Source: Aphidius gifuensis | Taxonomy: Eukaryota; Arthropoda; Insecta; Hymenoptera; Braconidae | Assembly (NCBI RefSeq): GCF_014905175.1 | Contig: NC_057791.1 | Location: 16,124,177 to 16,188,176, forward strand | Direction: 5' to 3' | DNA: 64,000 nt | In this document: positions 63,401 to 64,000 of the stretch, in pieces | How the letters are laid out: each line of letters starts with the position of its first letter | Numbering within the stretch: the stretch's first letter is position 1 | The notes under the pieces: model-generated | Databases searched by the model: none | Told to the model about the DNA's origin: nothing | Seen by the model: only the letters and a program-made list of their open reading frames with translations | Position numbers and translations under genes: made by a program

Positions 63401-64000
63401 AGTGCATCCAAATCTGGTAGTGCATCTCAATCTGGTAGTGCATCCAAATCTGGTAGTGCATCTCAATCAGGAAGCGCATCTAAATCTGGCAGTGCATCTC
63501 AATCTGGAAGCTCATCTAAATCTGGCAGTGCATCCCAAGCCGGTAGTGCAGCTCAATCTGGTAGCTCATCCAAATCTGGAAGTGCATCCAAATCTGGTAG
63601 TGCATCTCAATCAGGAAGTGCATCCAAATCTGGTAGTGCATCTCAATCAGGCAGCTCATCCAAATCTGGCAGTGCATCTCAATCTGGCAGTGCATCTAAA
63701 TCTGGTAGTGCATCTCAATCAGGCAGCTCATCCAAATCTGGCAGTGCATCCCAAGCTGTGCAAGCCAGGCATCTCAATCTGGTAGTGCATCTCAATCTGG
63801 TAGCTCATCCAAATCTGGCAGCGCATCTCAATCAGGAAGTGCATCCAAATCTGGCAGCGCATCTCAATCAGGCAGTGCATCCAAATCTGGCAGTGCATCT
63901 CAATCTGGTAGTGCATCTCAATCTGGTAGCTCATCCAAATCTGGCAGCGCAATCAATCTGGAGTGCATCTAAATTGGCAGTGCAGCTAAATCTGGTAGCT
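54472..64000 (+). CDS. giant secreted Ser/Gly/Ala hexapeptide-repeat protein, silk- or glue-like (3' end outside window)
   Basis: No homologue recognised. The ATG at 54472 begins a signal peptide (MRFLSIAVLLIAGIACTTG). A non-repetitive acidic domain of about 55 residues follows (LEVIINAADGLEDINLDADNFDDFLRHHH, then VVELKEGKDGWEIIT). After that come a Ser/acid-rich linker, imperfect GAGSLASS octapeptides (about residues 100-185), and a hexapeptide array to the window edge. Units are GSASQS, GSASKS, GSSSKS, GSASQA and GSAAQS; Lys is almost the only charged residue. The frame is open from 54472 to about 59685 (about 1,740 residues). It then shifts at 59676-59702, resumes in another frame to about 62445, and is broken again at 62445-62900, about 63755-63775 and about 63950. 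CAG|GTAAAC at 54528 resembles a splice donor, but the frame reads on sensibly. Composition suggests a structural silk, sericin-like coat or adhesive. That function is inference. Confidence 0.8.
59676..59702 (+). other. cluster of indels that shifts the array reading frame
   Basis: Against the regular unit, the sequence lacks TGGC after AAATC, lacks AA in CCCAAGC, and has two extra bases in GGT-GC-AGTG, a net change of -4. Perfect units resume on both sides. The repeat continues in the new frame without stops. Confidence 0.8.
62445..62900 (+). other. scrambled segment of the array
   Basis: The 18-bp rhythm breaks down here: many small deletions and insertions, partial units, duplicated CATGCATCT words, and several frame changes. 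Regular units return after 62900. Shorter disturbances occur at 63754-63776 and 63945-63970. Confidence 0.8.

Larger units (their letters stand above)
54720..64000 (+). repeat. coding tandem array of 18-bp units with higher-order structure
   Basis: The basic unit is 18 bp: GGNAGNGCATCNCAATCN (Gln unit) or GGNAGNGCATCCAAATCT (Lys unit). About 500 units lie between 55020 and the edge; the first 300 bp are an older, more diverged version. Units combine into a recurring block of about 108 bp encoding GSASQA-GSAAQS-GSSSKS-GSASQS-GSASKS-GSASQS. This block recurs dozens of times with length variants, the mark of repeated unequal exchange. The array is near 50% GC in DNA that is otherwise roughly 20-25% GC. 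Because 18 is a multiple of 3, several other frames on both strands are also open and give false long ORFs. Confidence 0.95.

Noticed and set aside
54737..63952. Many minus-strand open frames of MHCQIEMHYQIW type
   Set aside because: Antisense shadows of the same repeat unit: they all repeat the same hexapeptide pattern and end wherever a unit variant creates a stop.
55020..64000. CRISPR-like or satellite array
   Set aside because: Units are contiguous, with no spacers, are in frame, and follow a signal peptide. It is a coding repeat in eukaryotic DNA.

Overview
This is an insect nuclear genome segment: very AT-rich DNA (coding exons included), short GT-AG introns of about 60-100 nt in compact genes, and genes with clear insect orthologues. 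The extreme AT content, and a gene for a giant Ser/Gly/Ala secreted repeat protein of the kind used in silks and glues, fit a parasitoid wasp (Hymenoptera, perhaps Braconidae). That placement is inference, not proof.

Layout. 1-7946 (+): the C-terminal 2,434 residues of a laminin alpha chain (EGF-like LE modules, L4, coiled coil, LG1-5), cut by the left edge. 9798-11491 (+): a stomatin/band-7 protein. 13912-17885 (-): TMTC2, an ER membrane TPR protein (839 aa). 19821-20956 (-): SRP receptor beta. 21326-22573 (-): DIMT1 18S rRNA dimethyladenosine transferase. 23070-24255 (+): the Rieske iron-sulfur protein of complex III, head to head with DIMT1. These six are ordinary housekeeping or matrix genes, and all of their exons could be joined in frame.

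24256-about 53000 is dominated by one gene, the BTB/two-zinc-finger temporal identity factor chinmo (coding exons 33054-44268). It has a probable distant non-coding first exon, a 7.2 kb first coding intron that splits the BTB domain, and a very long A-rich 3' UTR. That UTR carries four let-7 seed matches, which agrees with the known let-7 control of chinmo in Drosophila. Its introns and upstream DNA hold several SINE-like or tRNA-like relics, a tandem repeat with two AP-1 motifs, and a diverged duplication.

54419 to the right edge: a TATA box, then a gene for a secreted protein with a signal peptide, a short acidic N-terminal domain and a huge array of hexapeptides (GSASQS, GSASKS, GSSSKS, GSASQA, GSAAQS). 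The array has about 500 units of 18 nt in this window and runs off the end. It is by far the most unusual item: a silk- or adhesive-like protein with alternating Gln and Lys units. The reading frame is broken at a few clustered places (about 59676-59702, 62445-62900, 63750-63776, 63945-63970). Assembly or consensus error is the simplest explanation, but real decay is possible.

All exon boundaries were read by eye from splice consensus and frame continuity. Gene names rest on recognition of family motifs, not on a database search.
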